This document shows, piece after piece, positions 15,955 to 25,918 of a stretch of DNA of 64,000 nucleotides (its first letter is position 1; every line of letters begins with the position of its first letter). Source of the DNA: Luteithermobacter gelatinilyticus (GTDB taxonomy: Bacteria > Pseudomonadota > Alphaproteobacteria > Sphingomonadales > Emcibacteraceae). Location of the stretch: NCBI RefSeq assembly GCF_005849285.1, contig NZ_CP040517.1, positions 2,176,501 to 2,240,500 on the forward strand, written 5' to 3'. The notes beneath the pieces were generated by a model. That model searched no databases. It saw nothing but the letters and a program-made list of their open reading frames with translations, and had not been told where the DNA came from. Position numbers and translations under genes: made by a program.

Positions 15955-17403
15955 ATGACGAAAAAAGACATACATCCCCAAACCGCCCAGACCGGACCAG
16001 CCGGCGGGCCCGAAATGATCCATAAAAGCCGCAAACTTGCCCGGAACCTGCTGCTGAAAGCCACTGAAGCGGCCCGGGCAAAAAAAGAAAAACCGACCAC
16101 TTATTACACCCGGTTTCTATCCCGCGCCATCCTGTTGGAAGAAGCCGGACCGCCCAAGGCGGTCATCTCCACCATCGGCATTATCAGCTTTTTTGTCTTG
16201 AGCTGCATTCTGTGGGCCGCTGTCACCAAATTAGACGAAGCCAGCATGGCTCAGGGACAGATTGTACCCGCCGCCTCAATCCAGCCGGTGCAGCATCTGG
16301 AAGGCGGCATTGTCGCCGAGGTGCTGGTGGAAGAAGGCGAGATGGTAAAAAAGGGACAGACCCTGCTCAGAATGGCACCCACACAAGCCACTTCCGAACG
16401 GGGCCGAATGCTGGCGCGCCATGCCGCGCTCAGCATGCAGGTAGAGCGCTTGAAAGCCTTTGCCTTGGACAAAACTCCGGACTTTTCCCGTTTCGAGGCC
16501 ACATATCCCACTCTGGTGCGGGACCAGCGGGATATTCTGCAACAACAAATCCGCTCTCGCAAAGCGCAGGAAGACGTTATCCTGGCCCAGATCGCCGAAC
16601 GGCGTAATGAATGGGCCACTCTGCTTGAGCAGGAAAAAAACCAAAGGCAAGCGCTGGAGATCATTGCCGAAGAACTGAAAATGCGTCAGGAACTGACTGA
16701 AAAAGGGCTGGGATCCAGACTCCGCCTTCTCGAAGCCCAGAAAGAATATAATAAAACCGAAGGCAGTCTTCAGGAGACCCTCACCCGCAAGGCCGGAATC
16801 AAGGCCAGTATCACGGAAGCCGAAAGCAACCTTGTCCAGCTCAGGGCCAATCTGCGCAATGACGCCCTGATACAGATGGGCAACCTGTCCAAGGAACTGG
16901 CCGAAGTCACGGCCGATCTTGAGCGTCTGGATGACCGCGTGACACGGCTGAATGTCAAGGCCCCCACGGACGGCATTGTCAAAGGCTTGAAATACCGGTC
17001 TGCCGGCAGTGTTGTACCTCCCGGTGACGTGGTAGCGGAAGTTGTTCCCTATACCGGAAAAATTCAGGCCGAGGTCCGGATCTCCCCCCGGGATATTGGT
17101 CATGTGAAGGTGGGCGACGAGGTATTGGTCAAGGTGGATACCTATAACTACGCCCGGTTTGGCGGCGTGGAAGGTCGACTGGAAAAGGTGTCGGCGTCAT
17201 CCTTCATGGATGAGGAAGGCGTCACCTATTTCAAAGGAATCGTTGAACTGCCCCGTAATTATGTGGGCACAGACCCCTCTTCAAACCGGATCACCCCGGG
17301 AATGACGGTGGTCGCCGACATTAAAACCGGGGAAAAAACCTTGCTACAATATCTGGTTAAACCCATCAATAATGCGCTCAGCACCTCGTTCCGGGAACGG
17401 TGA
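15955..17403 (+). CDS. HlyD family type I secretion membrane fusion protein
   Basis: 482 residues from the ATG at 15955, which has an AAGG site upstream and follows the preceding stop by 13 bases. A longer reading frame back to 15850 would overlap the exporter and is not needed. A single membrane anchor lies at about residues 68-90. It is followed by a lipoyl-like half (IVPAASIQPVQHLEGGIV), a long helical coiled-coil hairpin (about 160-320), the second lipoyl half (VKAPTDGIVKGL) and a beta-barrel region ending in TPGMTVVADI. This is the standard HlyD/PrtE layout. It bridges the inner-membrane ABC dimer to an outer-membrane channel and completes the adhesin export operon. Confidence 0.93.
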   Translation: MTKKDIHPQTAQTGPAGGPEMIHKSRKLARNLLLKATEAARAKKEKPTTYYTRFLSRAILLEEAGPPKAVISTIGIISFFVLSCILWAAVTKLDEASMAQGQIVPAASIQPVQHLEGGIVAEVLVEEGEMVKKGQTLLRMAPTQATSERGRMLARHAALSMQVERLKAFALDKTPDFSRFEATYPTLVRDQRDILQQQIRSRKAQEDVILAQIAERRNEWATLLEQEKNQRQALEIIAEELKMRQELTEKGLGSRLRLLEAQKEYNKTEGSLQETLTRKAGIKASITEAESNLVQLRANLRNDALIQMGNLSKELAEVTADLERLDDRVTRLNVKAPTDGIVKGLKYRSAGSVVPPGDVVAEVVPYTGKIQAEVRISPRDIGHVKVGDEVLVKVDTYNYARFGGVEGRLEKVSASSFMDEEGVTYFKGIVELPRNYVGTDPSSNRITPGMTVVADIKTGEKTLLQYLVKPINNALSTSFRER

Positions 17404-17492
17404 AGAGCCCTGAGAAGGCGTGACGACCCAAGGGAGCGCGGGCCTTAAGTGTACAGAACTGTGTTGATGACAAGGAAGAGAACGCAATGACG

Positions 17493-17512
17493 AAAAAACA
17501 GCCCGCTGTGTC
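17493..17512 (-). terminator. Weak possible terminator downstream of gshB
   Basis: Read on the minus strand, ACAG-CGGG-CTGT is followed by six T. The four-pair stem is marginal, but the position just after the gshB stop and before the convergent HlyD gene fits a terminator. Confidence 0.25.
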
Positions 17513-17518
17513 TCCCCC

Positions 17519-18463
17519 TCAGGAGGCCCGTTTTTCGATGGCGTCCCAGATAATGGCGGCAATATTGGTGCCGTCAAATCGTTCGATTTCCTGAATTCCC
17601 GTGGGCGAGGTGACATTGATTTCTGTCAGATAATCCCCAATCACGTCGATCCCCACAAAAATCAGCCCCTGTTCCCGTAAGGTGGGACCGATAGCTTCGC
17701 AGATTTCCATCTCACGTTGGGTTAGCTCGGTTTTTTCCGCCCGGCCGCCCACATGCATGTTGGAACGGGCTTCGCCTTTGGCCGGCACCCGGTTGATGGC
17801 TCCCACAGCCTCCCCATCCACCAGTATGATCCGCTTGTCGCCCTGACGCACTTCGGGCAGATATTTCTGAACAATGAAGGGTTCCACATAAAAATCCTGA
17901 AACAGCTCAATCAGGCTTTTCATGTTTTCATCATCATCACGGACCCGCACAACACCTTTACCACCATTGCCATAAAGCGGCTTGATCACCACATCCTTGT
18001 ATTCTTCACGAAAGGCTTCCACATCACGGCCGTTGCGGGTGATCAGAGTCGGCGGCATAAGCTCGGGAAACTTGGCAAGGAAGATTTTTTCCGGCGCATT
18101 GCGCACGGAAACGGGATCATTGACCACCAGCGTCTCGTTGCAAATAAGTTCCAACAGATGAGTGGCGGTAATATATCCCATGTGAAAGGGCGGATCCTGA
18201 CGCATCAGGATCACATCGGTCTCGGCCCCTAGATCCAGACGGCGCGGAGTTCCCAGGGAAAAATGGTTGCCGATTTCCCGGCGCAGAGTCAGCGGCCGGA
18301 CATGCGAGAGAACCCGGCCATTCTCATAAGAGAGATCATTGACCAAGTAATGATACAGTCGATGTCCCCGCCGTTCCGCCTCCAGTCCCAAGGCAAAGGT
18401 GCTGTCGGCGTTGATGTCGATGCTTTCGATGGGGTCCATCTGTATCGCTACGGACAAACTCAT
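17519..18463 (-). CDS. gshB: Glutathione synthetase
   Basis: 314 residues, the usual length for prokaryotic GshB. It joins gamma-glutamylcysteine to glycine with ATP, the last step of glutathione synthesis in the cytoplasm. Recognisable parts are the N-terminal substrate domain ([15 protein letters not shown]), the [14 protein letters not shown] segment, and the ATP-grasp region with [15 protein letters not shown] and the C-terminal [14 protein letters not shown]. An AAGGA site stands eight bases before the start. The gene follows the SirB1-like gene by only three bases, so the two are surely co-transcribed. gshB near yraN, rsmI and an LpoA-like gene is a conserved proteobacterial neighbourhood. 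Confidence 0.96.
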   Translation of the reverse strand: MSLSVAIQMDPIESIDINADSTFALGLEAERRGHRLYHYLVNDLSYENGRVLSHVRPLTLRREIGNHFSLGTPRRLDLGAETDVILMRQDPPFHMGYITATHLLELICNETLVVNDPVSVRNAPEKIFLAKFPELMPPTLITRNGRDVEAFREEYKDVVIKPLYGNGGKGVVRVRDDDENMKSLIELFQDFYVEPFIVQKYLPEVRQGDKRIILVDGEAVGAINRVPAKGEARSNMHVGGRAEKTELTQREMEICEAIGPTLREQGLIFVGIDVIGDYLTEINVTSPTGIQEIERFDGTNIAAIIWDAIEKRAS

Positions 18464-18466
18464 AAT

Positions 18467-19354
18467 TTATTCCTTTTCATGGTCGTTACTGACTAACGCA
18501 ACAATATCCGGTTTATGGGCGCGGGAAATATCTCGCAAGGTTTCCAGCACATGTTTCTTCATTTTGTCCCCATCAGGCCGGTCCTGTAACCGGTCCAGGC
18601 AGATTCGCAAAATATGCCGGCTTTTCTCAAGCTCGCCCTGATAGGCCTGAAGTATGCCCAGCTCATATGTATGTTCGATTTTCTCAGGATCAATAAGACA
18701 CATCCGTTCCAGGATGTCACAGGCCATTGTCAGGTCACTGATTTGCAGGCATCTGATTTTAATGTTGTTGAGCATTCTGGTAAGAACCCGGCGGTTTTCA
18801 ACGGCGGCATAATAGGCCGGTTCCAATTCCGCTTTCTCCCCGCCAACCGCACGAATCATCGCCCGCAGGTCCCGTGCCGTCAACAACCGCCCCCCATGAA
18901 ACGGATCAAGGATTGCCTGGTCATTCAGACCATAAACGCGCACCAGAAAATGGCCGGGAAAATTAACGCCTTCCGCCTGCCACCCCCGGGAACGGGCCGC
19001 ATGAATATACAGAATGCCAAGTGTCACCGGAATCCCCAACCGGCGGTCGATCACCGACATCAGATTCGCGTTCTGTAAATCATCATAAAATTTTTCGTTG
19101 CCTTCGTAATTATGACGTCGCCACAACACTTCGGATAATGCTTCCGCCCGCTCCCCGGCTGTCTGCGCCGCATGACCATCATTGGCCAGATCCAGGCCCA
19201 GGATTTCCAGGTGATGGTGATATTTCTGCAACGCAACGCCCGGCCGGTCTAGCGCCGCCAGCACAAGAGCCGTATGAGCCAGGTCAACCTCCTCATCCGG
19301 CAGAGTGCCAACTTTCTTCAGATAGGCCATATGATCGCGTTTGTTTCCCGTCAT
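18467..19354 (-). CDS. SirB1/transglutaminase-like family protein with TPR-like tail
   Basis: 295 residues. The central region (LMSVIDRRLGIPVTLGILY and the GVNFPGHFLVRV block, about 90-150) is characteristic of the SirB1 family, which has a transglutaminase-like fold. The C-terminal part looks helical and tetratricopeptide-like. The biochemical role of the family is not established. Some members sit beside prmC/prfA, but here the partner is gshB, three bases downstream. The start is ambiguous: the ATG at 19354 has AAGGG almost touching it, and the ATG at 19330 (MAYLKKVG) has no clear ribosome site. Confidence 0.82.
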   Translation of the reverse strand: MTGNKRDHMAYLKKVGTLPDEEVDLAHTALVLAALDRPGVALQKYHHHLEILGLDLANDGHAAQTAGERAEALSEVLWRRHNYEGNEKFYDDLQNANLMSVIDRRLGIPVTLGILYIHAARSRGWQAEGVNFPGHFLVRVYGLNDQAILDPFHGGRLLTARDLRAMIRAVGGEKAELEPAYYAAVENRRVLTRMLNNIKIRCLQISDLTMACDILERMCLIDPEKIEHTYELGILQAYQGELEKSRHILRICLDRLQDRPDGDKMKKHVLETLRDISRAHKPDIVALVSNDHEKE

Positions 19355-19443
19355 CCCTTGGTGCTGCCTTTCCTGTTTCCTGAACCGTTTTCATCCTGTT
19401 CTGCGGGGCGCCATGCAGTACAATATCCGTGTCATGCTCCGTG

Positions 19444-19836
19444 TCATACCATGTCCTGCTCCATCTGCCAGGCGTTTTTCACATGCACTGGCCAGCGCCA
19501 GGGCGCCATCAGGATGGCATCGAACCGGCAGAAAGCCGCCTCGCGCCGCTCCCTTACCCCGACCCGATGCGCCAGATACCACTCCGCCGCCCGGTTAATG
19601 CGGCGTTGCTGGCGTCCGGTCACGGCCTCAGCGGCCTGGGCAAGTGTAGGCCGGACCTTGACCTCAACAAATACGATCCACCGGCGGCTTTCGGCGATAA
19701 TATCGATTTCACCAACCGGACATTTAAAACGGTGCCCGCGAATTCGGTAGCCTTTAAGTCTGAGAAACAGAATAGCTAGGTTTTCGGCCCATATTCCCCG
19801 CCGATAAGTCCTGTTTCTGTTCGCCTCAGACCTCAT
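19444..19836 (-). CDS. yraN: YraN family (UPF0102) endonuclease-like protein
   Basis: 130 residues, usual for the family. The core GEIDIIAESRRWIVFVEVK carries the D...ExK arrangement of the PD-(D/E)xK nuclease fold, preceded by GxxAE (RRGIWAENLA). Family members resemble Holliday-junction resolvases, but a function is not established. The start lies within the last codons of rsmI (11-base overlap), indicating translational coupling. rsmI-yraN adjacency is conserved across proteobacteria. Confidence 0.92.
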   Translation of the reverse strand: MRSEANRNRTYRRGIWAENLAILFLRLKGYRIRGHRFKCPVGEIDIIAESRRWIVFVEVKVRPTLAQAAEAVTGRQQRRINRAAEWYLAHRVGVRERREAAFCRFDAILMAPWRWPVHVKNAWQMEQDMV

Positions 19837-20731
19837 GCTCCTCAGCCTCCCCCGCCAGCTCCAGAGCCCGGCGGTACACTTCCTTGCGGCGGCGCCCCGT
19901 TATATAGGTAACGGCCGCCACGGCCTCCCTGACACTCAGTTTTTTCAGCGCCGATCTCAGCGCCTCATCCAGATCATCCTCCGTGGCCTGTACCGCCTCT
20001 GGCGGCCCAACCACCAGGACAATTTCCCCTTTCGGTTCCCCTGCCGTGGCATAATGGCACGCCAGATCATAAAGGCCATCCTGGCGGATTTCTTCGTATA
20101 ATTTGGTCAATTCCCGACATACCGCCGCCGGACGATTTCCCAATATGTCGCCAAGATCCCGCAAGCTGTCTGCAAGCCGGTGCGGGGACTCATAAAATAC
20201 TAGCGTGGCCGCCAGCCTTTTCAATTCTTCCACCACTTTGCGCCGCGCCGCGGTTTTCCCCGGCAGAAAACCGGCGAACAAAAAACGGTCTGTCGGCAAG
20301 CCAGCACTGGATAACGCCGCCAGAAGCGCGCTGGCCCCGGGCAGGCTGGTAACATAATAGCCGGAATCCCGGGCCGCTTTCACCAGCCGGTATCCGGGAT
20401 CGGAAATCAGTGGCGTGCCGGCATCACTGACCAGCACCACCTTCTTCCCCCGCGCCAAACGGTCAAGAAGCTGCGGCAACACCCGGTCTGCATTGTGATC
20501 GTGATAGGCCACCAACCGCGCCTCAATCCCGAATCTGGACAACAGCTTCCCCGTTACCCGCGTATCCTCGCAGGCAATGACATCCGCCTGGCGCAACACA
20601 GACAGGGCCCTGAGGGTAATATCTCCTAAATTACCAATCGGCGTGGCCGTGACATACAGCCCCGGCGTAATTTTTTTATCTGTTTTTTCAAATGCTTCCA
20701 TGCAAGGATTCACAACTTTGCCGTAATTCAA
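19826..20731 (-). CDS. rsmI: 16S rRNA (cytidine-1402-2'-O)-methyltransferase
   Basis: 301 residues of the tetrapyrrole-methylase fold. It methylates the ribose of C1402 in the decoding centre using S-adenosylmethionine. The N-terminal LYVTATPIGNLGDITLRAL, the CEDTRVTGKLL motif and VSDAGTPLISDPGYRLV are diagnostic for RsmI. The C-terminal extension ends in a small helical domain typical of the full-length family. The start may instead be the ATG at 20701 (MEAFEKTDKK), and neither has a strong ribosome site. It is divergent from the LpoA-like gene and overlaps yraN. Confidence 0.95.
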   Translation of the reverse strand: MNYGKVVNPCMEAFEKTDKKITPGLYVTATPIGNLGDITLRALSVLRQADVIACEDTRVTGKLLSRFGIEARLVAYHDHNADRVLPQLLDRLARGKKVVLVSDAGTPLISDPGYRLVKAARDSGYYVTSLPGASALLAALSSAGLPTDRFLFAGFLPGKTAARRKVVEELKRLAATLVFYESPHRLADSLRDLGDILGNRPAAVCRELTKLYEEIRQDGLYDLACHYATAGEPKGEIVLVVGPPEAVQATEDDLDEALRSALKKLSVREAVAAVTYITGRRRKEVYRRALELAGEAEEHEV

Positions 20732-20842
20732 GGCTAGCCTAGCCCACTCATACAGGCTATTAAAGTATTTATTGGCAGGTTATGAAAGTCTTTACTGCAC
20801 AAAACAGAAAATTCGGAATCTATACAGAGCCCTACCGCCAAC

Positions 20843-22285
20843 ATGATCTCTATAAGGAAGCTACCAAATATCATCCTGTTTCTCTTCGTAGGCCTGTTGG
20901 GCCTGCAGGGATGCGGTCCCAAACCGACCCCTCTTGTGCGGGATGAAGCGCCGCCGCGGCAGAAGGACACGAAGCAAGAGACCCCGGACAGGGACCAGAT
21001 TCGCCAGGAAATCCGGATTGGCATGCTGGTGCCGCTCAGCGGCCCCAATTCAGTTGTCGGCGAAGCCCTGTTTAACGCCGCAACAATGGCGCTGTTTGAT
21101 TCCCGCGATAAACGATTACGGCTCATTCCCGCAGACACCCGGGGCACCCAACCGGGGGCACGGGGGGCCTTCGTATCCCTGCTGGAGCAAAAGGTGGACA
21201 TCATTCTGGGCCCGTTATTTGCCGACAACATTCGCGCCATAAAGGACGACGCCCGAAAGGCGGGGGTGAAAATCATCGGGTTTTCCACTGACCATACTGT
21301 GGCCGGGAACGGTGTATATCTGCTGAGTTTCCGTCCCGAGGAACAGGTCCGGCGCATTCTCCACTTTGCAGCGCTGTCAGGACATGAGCGTTTCGCCGCC
21401 CTGATCCCAGAAACCAGCTATGGCCGTCGCGTGCTGGAAGTGTTCGGCCAGACAGTTGCCCAGCTGGGCAAGGAAATGACAGCGGTGGAATTCTACAAAC
21501 CGATCGCCAGCGAATTGTTTGAGCCCGTCAAAAAAATTGCCAATTATCAGCAGCGCCGCCGGGAATATCTTGACGAAGTGGAATTTCTGGAATCCCTGGG
21601 AGAGGATGACTTTGCCCGGGACCTTCTGGACGAAATCAAACATCTGGAAACCCTAGGGGATGTGGATTATGACGCGATTCTGATTCCAGAAGGCGGTGCG
21701 CTACTGCGCACTCTGGCGCCACTTCTGCCCTATTACGAGGTGGACCCGGCAAAGGTAAAATTCCTGGGAACTGGCCTGTGGGATGATGAAACCCTGCGCC
21801 ATGAACCGCCTCTCCGGGGAGGCTGGTACGCTGCCCCTGCCCGTGAGCAGGCCAATCGGTTTCTGGAACGCTATGAAAAAACTTTTGGCAAAACAGCTCC
21901 GCGTCTGGCCACGCTCGGCTATGATGCCCTGGCTCTGGTCGCAACCCTGGTTCGTCCCCGTCCCATCCCGGATTTTTCCGATCACCTCCTGACAGATCCG
22001 GCTGGCTTTATGGGTATAGACGGACTATTCCGCTTTAGCGAAGACGGGCTGTGTCACAGGGGGCTGGCGGTCTATGAAATTTCCGCTGAGGGCTTTACCA
22101 TGGTCAGCCCCGCCCCACAGACATTTATGCGTCCTCGGGAAGATGATCTTATGCCAGAATCTGCCTCAGAAGAGCATTCAGAAGCGGACGGCCCCGACGC
22201 GTCGTTCGAAGAGTTCCGTCCCGCCAGTCCAGAAGGCCCTGATCCACAAGATTTTCCAGCCGGGTCTGATCCAGAAAATCGCTGA
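20843..22285 (+). CDS. Penicillin-binding protein activator LpoA-like lipoprotein
   Basis: 480 residues. A lipoprotein signal ends in LQGC with Cys24 as the lipidation site. The body has the periplasmic type I binding-protein fold (IGMLVPLSGPNSVVGEA at about 55-72), as in LpoA/YraM, which activates the class A penicillin-binding protein from the outer membrane. Its place next to rsmI and yraN is the standard LpoA neighbourhood, which is the main support. The acidic C-terminal tail (about residues 434-480) is encoded antisense to the 3' end of hemW, a 137-base convergent overlap. That tail looks low-complexity and may be a late extension of the reading frame. Confidence 0.85.
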   Translation: MISIRKLPNIILFLFVGLLGLQGCGPKPTPLVRDEAPPRQKDTKQETPDRDQIRQEIRIGMLVPLSGPNSVVGEALFNAATMALFDSRDKRLRLIPADTRGTQPGARGAFVSLLEQKVDIILGPLFADNIRAIKDDARKAGVKIIGFSTDHTVAGNGVYLLSFRPEEQVRRILHFAALSGHERFAALIPETSYGRRVLEVFGQTVAQLGKEMTAVEFYKPIASELFEPVKKIANYQQRRREYLDEVEFLESLGEDDFARDLLDEIKHLETLGDVDYDAILIPEGGALLRTLAPLLPYYEVDPAKVKFLGTGLWDDETLRHEPPLRGGWYAAPAREQANRFLERYEKTFGKTAPRLATLGYDALALVATLVRPRPIPDFSDHLLTDPAGFMGIDGLFRFSEDGLCHRGLAVYEISAEGFTMVSPAPQTFMRPREDDLMPESASEEHSEADGPDASFEEFRPASPEGPDPQDFPAGSDPENR

Positions 22286-23297
22286 TCGAGCGTCCTATAC
22301 GCTTTTCCACGGCTTTCAGGGATACGCCTTCCCTGAGCCGCAACCCCATCATCACCATTTCTTCCGCCATCATCAGCGCGGATAAGGGCTCCAAAAATTC
22401 TGTGGCGTGCCCATCGGCTTCTACCTGCCTCAGCCAGTCTTCCGGTTTGCGTTTCTGAGACAAGGCATACACCTTTTCTCCCATGGACAGCCGGCCATGC
22501 GCGCCGGGACCTATGCCCAGATATTCCTCGTACCGCCAATAGGCGAGATTATGCCGGCTTTCCTCGCCGGGTCTGGCATGGTTGGAAATCTCATAAGCCG
22601 GGAGTCCTGCTGCTGCGCAGATATCCTGGGTAATGTCATACATGTCCGCCGCCACCTCTTCCTCCGGCAGGCGCAACCTGCCCCGGTGATAGGCATTGTA
22701 AAAAGCGGTGCCCTGTTCAATGGTAAGCTGATACAGCGACAAATGGTCCACCGCCAGCTCCAGAGCCTCCTGCAATTCCTGTTCCCAGTCGGACAGGCTT
22801 TGTCCCATGCGGGCATAAATCAGATCAAAACTGTGACGCCGGAAATATTTTTGTGCCAAGTCGATGGCCGTCCTGGCCTCGGCAACGTCATGTTCCCGGC
22901 CCAGCGCCTTGAGATCCGCATCTCTGAGGGATTGAACACCAAGAGACACCCGGTTAATCCCGGCAGCCGCAAAATCCCGGAATTTGCCCGCTTCCACGCT
23001 GGTGGGATTGGCTTCCAGAGTAATTTCTACTGTCTCCTCCAATTGCCAGTGATTCCCAACACGCTCCAGAATCCGCCCGACAGTGGTCGGCGACATCAGG
23101 GACGGTGTACCGCCTCCAAAAAAAATACTGGTGACCCGGCGCGGCCCGGCAAAAGTGGCAAAATAATCAAGTTCCCGGCACAACGCCTCGGCCCAGGCTG
23201 TTTCGTCAATGCGGGCGCGCACATGACTGTTAAAATCACAATAAGGACATTTGGACCGGCAAAACGGCCAATGCACATACACCGCAAGAGGCGGCAT
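22149..23297 (-). CDS. hemW: Radical SAM heme chaperone HemW
   Basis: 382 residues from the ATG at 23297 (MPPLAVYVHWPFC). A TTG at 23318 with AGGG upstream would add seven residues and overlap rdgB. The radical SAM cluster motif CRSKCPYC is followed by DFNSH, as in the HemW branch rather than the true coproporphyrinogen dehydrogenase HemN. HemW binds heme and is thought to deliver it to target proteins. The FFGGGTPS and SLGVQSLRD motifs and a C-terminal HemN_C-like domain are present. It lies directly after rdgB and rph, the usual order, and its 3' end overlaps the lpoA-like gene on the other strand. Confidence 0.94.
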   Translation of the reverse strand: MPPLAVYVHWPFCRSKCPYCDFNSHVRARIDETAWAEALCRELDYFATFAGPRRVTSIFFGGGTPSLMSPTTVGRILERVGNHWQLEETVEITLEANPTSVEAGKFRDFAAAGINRVSLGVQSLRDADLKALGREHDVAEARTAIDLAQKYFRRHSFDLIYARMGQSLSDWEQELQEALELAVDHLSLYQLTIEQGTAFYNAYHRGRLRLPEEEVAADMYDITQDICAAAGLPAYEISNHARPGEESRHNLAYWRYEEYLGIGPGAHGRLSMGEKVYALSQKRKPEDWLRQVEADGHATEFLEPLSALMMAEEMVMMGLRLREGVSLKAVEKRIGRSISDFLDQTRLENLVDQGLLDWRDGTLRTTRRGRPLLNALLRQILA

Positions 23298-23304
23298 CTG
23301 GGTT

Positions 23305-23943
23305 TTATGCGTTTTCAAAGCAGGCCCTGATCAGTTTGCGAAAGGCATCCGCCCGGTGGCTGATGTCATGTTTTTCCGCGGGCTCCATTTCTCCAAAGGT
23401 AATCTCATACCCGTCCGGCCGGAATATAGGGTCATAGCCAAACCCCCTTTCTCCACGCGGCGGCCAGACCAGCACACCGAACACCCGCCCTTCAAAGGTT
23501 TCCACATGCCCTTCCGGCTCCTCCCGGCTTGGCGGCCAAGCGAGGCTCAACGCACAACTGAAATGGGCATGGCGCTTATCCACGCCTTTTTCCTCAAGGC
23601 ACTGGTGCAACTTTTCCATACCATAGGCAAAATCCCGCTTGCCAGTATCCGGGCGCACCGCCCACCGGGCCGAATGCACGCCCGGCTGACCGTCAAGTGC
23701 ACGCACCACAAGCCCGGAATCATCCGCCAGCGCCACCAGACCCGACGCCTTGGCCGCAGCCCGGGCCTTGAGTTCGGCATTTTCCATAAAGGTGGTGCCG
23801 GTTTCTTCCGGTTCGGGCAGGTCCAGTTCCGCCGCAGAATAGATGTCCACCCCGTAAGGTCTCAGAAGGTCGGAAATTTCCCGCACCTTCCCGGGATTAT
23901 GGCTGGCCACTACAAGCTTGTCCTGAGTAAACTTTCTAGCCAT
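23305..23943 (-). CDS. rdgB: XTP/dITP diphosphatase (RdgB/HAM1)
   Basis: 212 residues. It hydrolyses non-canonical purine triphosphates (dITP, XTP) to keep them out of DNA and RNA. The motifs [10 protein letters not shown] near the N-terminus, [15 protein letters not shown], and ADDSGLVV (metal-binding acidic residues) identify the family, and the C-terminal [11 protein letters not shown] is also typical. The gene begins 17 bases after the rph stop and is followed closely by hemW, giving the common rph-rdgB-hemW operon. Confidence 0.96.
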   Translation of the reverse strand: MARKFTQDKLVVASHNPGKVREISDLLRPYGVDIYSAAELDLPEPEETGTTFMENAELKARAAAKASGLVALADDSGLVVRALDGQPGVHSARWAVRPDTGKRDFAYGMEKLHQCLEEKGVDKRHAHFSCALSLAWPPSREEPEGHVETFEGRVFGVLVWPPRGERGFGYDPIFRPDGYEITFGEMEPAEKHDISHRADAFRKLIRACFENA

Positions 23944-23960
23944 GACATCTTTACCAGAGC

Positions 23961-24677
23961 TTATTTTTGCACTGCGGCCCGCTGCAAACTCACCAATTGC
24001 CCGACCCCGATTTTCGCCAGACGCAGCAACCGCAACAGTTCTTCTTCACTGAACGGGTCTTCCTCGGCAGTGCCCTGAATTTCCACAATACGTCCATCGC
24101 CGGTAAGCACAAAATTGGCATCGGTTGCCGCGGCACTATCTTCCTCATAATCCAGATCCAGCACCGGCACCCCATTGTAAATGCCACAGGATATGGCGGC
24201 AACCTCGGTCTTCAGGGGAATGGTTTCAAGTTGCCCCTGCTCCACCATATTTTCAAAACATTCATAAAGCGCCACATAAGCCCCGGTAATGGCCGCCGTA
24301 CGAGTACCGCCATCTGCCTGGATCACATCACAATCGATGCGGACCTGGCGTTCACCAAGGGCCTCAAGATCACAAACCGCGCGCAAGGCCCGGCCAATCA
24401 GCCGCTGAATCTCCTGGGTGCGGCCGGTCTGCTTGCCCCGGGCGGCTTCCCGGCCCATACGCTGATGTGTGGACCGAGGCAACATGCCATATTCCGCCGT
24501 TACCCATCCCCGGCCCGTATCCTTGAGAAAAGGCGGGGCTTTGTCTTCCAGGGTCGCTGTGCACAGCACATGAGTATTTCCGAAACGGGCCATGCAGGAC
24601 CCTTCCGCATATCTGGAAAATCCTTTTTCCAGTTTGACGTCGCGTAATTGATCGGGGGTACGGCCGGAGGGACGCAT
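23961..24677 (-). CDS. rph: Ribonuclease PH
   Basis: 238 residues, exactly the family length, from the ATG at 24677 with AGGAG about ten bases upstream. The longer open frame to 24923 has no family similarity. RNase PH trims the 3' ends of tRNA precursors by phosphorolysis. Diagnostic stretches are [59 protein letters not shown] and [16 protein letters not shown]. It is divergent from hrcA with a 187-base gap. Confidence 0.97.
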   Translation of the reverse strand: MRPSGRTPDQLRDVKLEKGFSRYAEGSCMARFGNTHVLCTATLEDKAPPFLKDTGRGWVTAEYGMLPRSTHQRMGREAARGKQTGRTQEIQRLIGRALRAVCDLEALGERQVRIDCDVIQADGGTRTAAITGAYVALYECFENMVEQGQLETIPLKTEVAAISCGIYNGVPVLDLDYEEDSAAATDANFVLTGDGRIVEIQGTAEEDPFSEEELLRLLRLAKIGVGQLVSLQRAAVQK

Positions 24678-24864
24678 AATTATATGTCTCCTGAATATTT
24701 CGGTGAAAAGGTCATTAATGCTGTCAAGCTGTTCGGTTCCTGCCTGTTCTTCTAACGTGAACTGTTCCCATCGTCCAGACCTAACGCAGAAAAACCACAG
24801 GTAAAACGCATTTTTCACCGGGAGTGACATTGAAATTCTCCGAGGGAAGAATAAATTCAGGAAC

Positions 24865-25905
24865 ATGCTACTGGAAAAACTGAATGACAGATCGCGGGAT
24901 ATTTTCCGTCGTATTGTGGACACCTATCTGTTGACGGGTGACCCGGTGGGCTCGCGCACCCTGTCGAAACAGATTAACCCGCCGCTTTCCCCGGCCTCCA
25001 TCCGCAATGTCATGGCGGACCTGGAGGAAAGCGGCCTGATTTATTCTCCGCACACTTCCGCCGGACGCATTCCTACGGAAGCGGGATTGAGACTGTTTGT
25101 GGACGGCCTTCTTGAAGTGGGCAACCTGTCCGAGGAGGAACGCACCACCATTCGCATCAAATGCCATGAAAGCGGCACCCGGCTGGAAGACGTTCTGGAC
25201 AAGGCCACCGGATTGTTGTCCGGCCTGTCCCATTGTGCCAGCGTTGTCGTGGCCCCCAAGGCGGAACGCCCCCTGAAACATATTGAGTTTGTCAATCTGG
25301 GATCGGGGCGGGCCCTTGTGGTGCTGGTCAGTGAAGGCGATGACGTGGAAAACCGGATTATCGAGATTCCCGCAGGCCTGACGCCATCCGCCCTGATCCA
25401 GGCCGGCAATTATCTCAGCACTCGGATGGTGGGGCGCACCTTCAGCGAAGCCCGCAAAATCATTGAGGAGGAACTGAAACAACACAAAGCCGAGCTGGAC
25501 GCCCTCACCCAGCAGGTGGTAGAACAGGGACTAGCGGTACGCACGAGCACAGATGCTCATGACGAAGGCACGCTGATTGTCCGTGGCCAGGCCAATCTGC
25601 TGGAGAATCTGGAGGCCATGGAGGATCTGGAAAAAATCCGGCTTCTGTTTGAAGATCTGGAAACCAAAAAGGATCTGGTCAACCTTCTGGATCTGGCCAG
25701 GGAAGCCGAAGGCGTGCGGATTTTTATCGGTTCTGAAAATAAACTCTTTTCCCTGTCGGGTTCATCTGTTATCGCTTCGCCCTATATGGATGCCAACAAC
25801 AATATTCTGGGCGTTATTGGCGTGATTGGACCGACCCGACTGAACTATGCCCGTATCATTCCGATGGTGGATTATACGGCCAAGGTTATCGGTAACATTC
25901 TTTAG
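24865..25905 (+). CDS. hrcA: Heat-inducible transcription repressor HrcA
   Basis: 346 residues. HrcA represses chaperone genes by binding the CIRCE inverted repeat and is kept active by GroEL. The N-terminal winged helix shows [11 protein letters not shown] and [18 protein letters not shown] (about 25-60), followed by the HrcA core with SCAS-type and [17 protein letters not shown] segments at the C-terminus. No CIRCE element is visible near hrcA, grpE or dnaK, so its target (probably groESL) is likely elsewhere. It is followed by grpE after 13 bases, a typical alphaproteobacterial pair. Confidence 0.96.
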   Translation: MLLEKLNDRSRDIFRRIVDTYLLTGDPVGSRTLSKQINPPLSPASIRNVMADLEESGLIYSPHTSAGRIPTEAGLRLFVDGLLEVGNLSEEERTTIRIKCHESGTRLEDVLDKATGLLSGLSHCASVVVAPKAERPLKHIEFVNLGSGRALVVLVSEGDDVENRIIEIPAGLTPSALIQAGNYLSTRMVGRTFSEARKIIEEELKQHKAELDALTQQVVEQGLAVRTSTDAHDEGTLIVRGQANLLENLEAMEDLEKIRLLFEDLETKKDLVNLLDLAREAEGVRIFIGSENKLFSLSGSSVIASPYMDANNNILGVIGVIGPTRLNYARIIPMVDYTAKVIGNIL

Positions 25906-25918
25906 GAAACTGACTGGT

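Noticed and set aside
24678-24864. CIRCE element searched for upstream of hrcA
   Set aside because: No TTAGCACTC-N9-GAGTGCTAA or close variant was found in this gap or before grpE or dnaK.
23961-24923. Long N-terminal extension of rph to 24923
   Set aside because: The extra 82 residues have no family similarity, and the ATG at 24677 has a good ribosome site and gives the exact family length.
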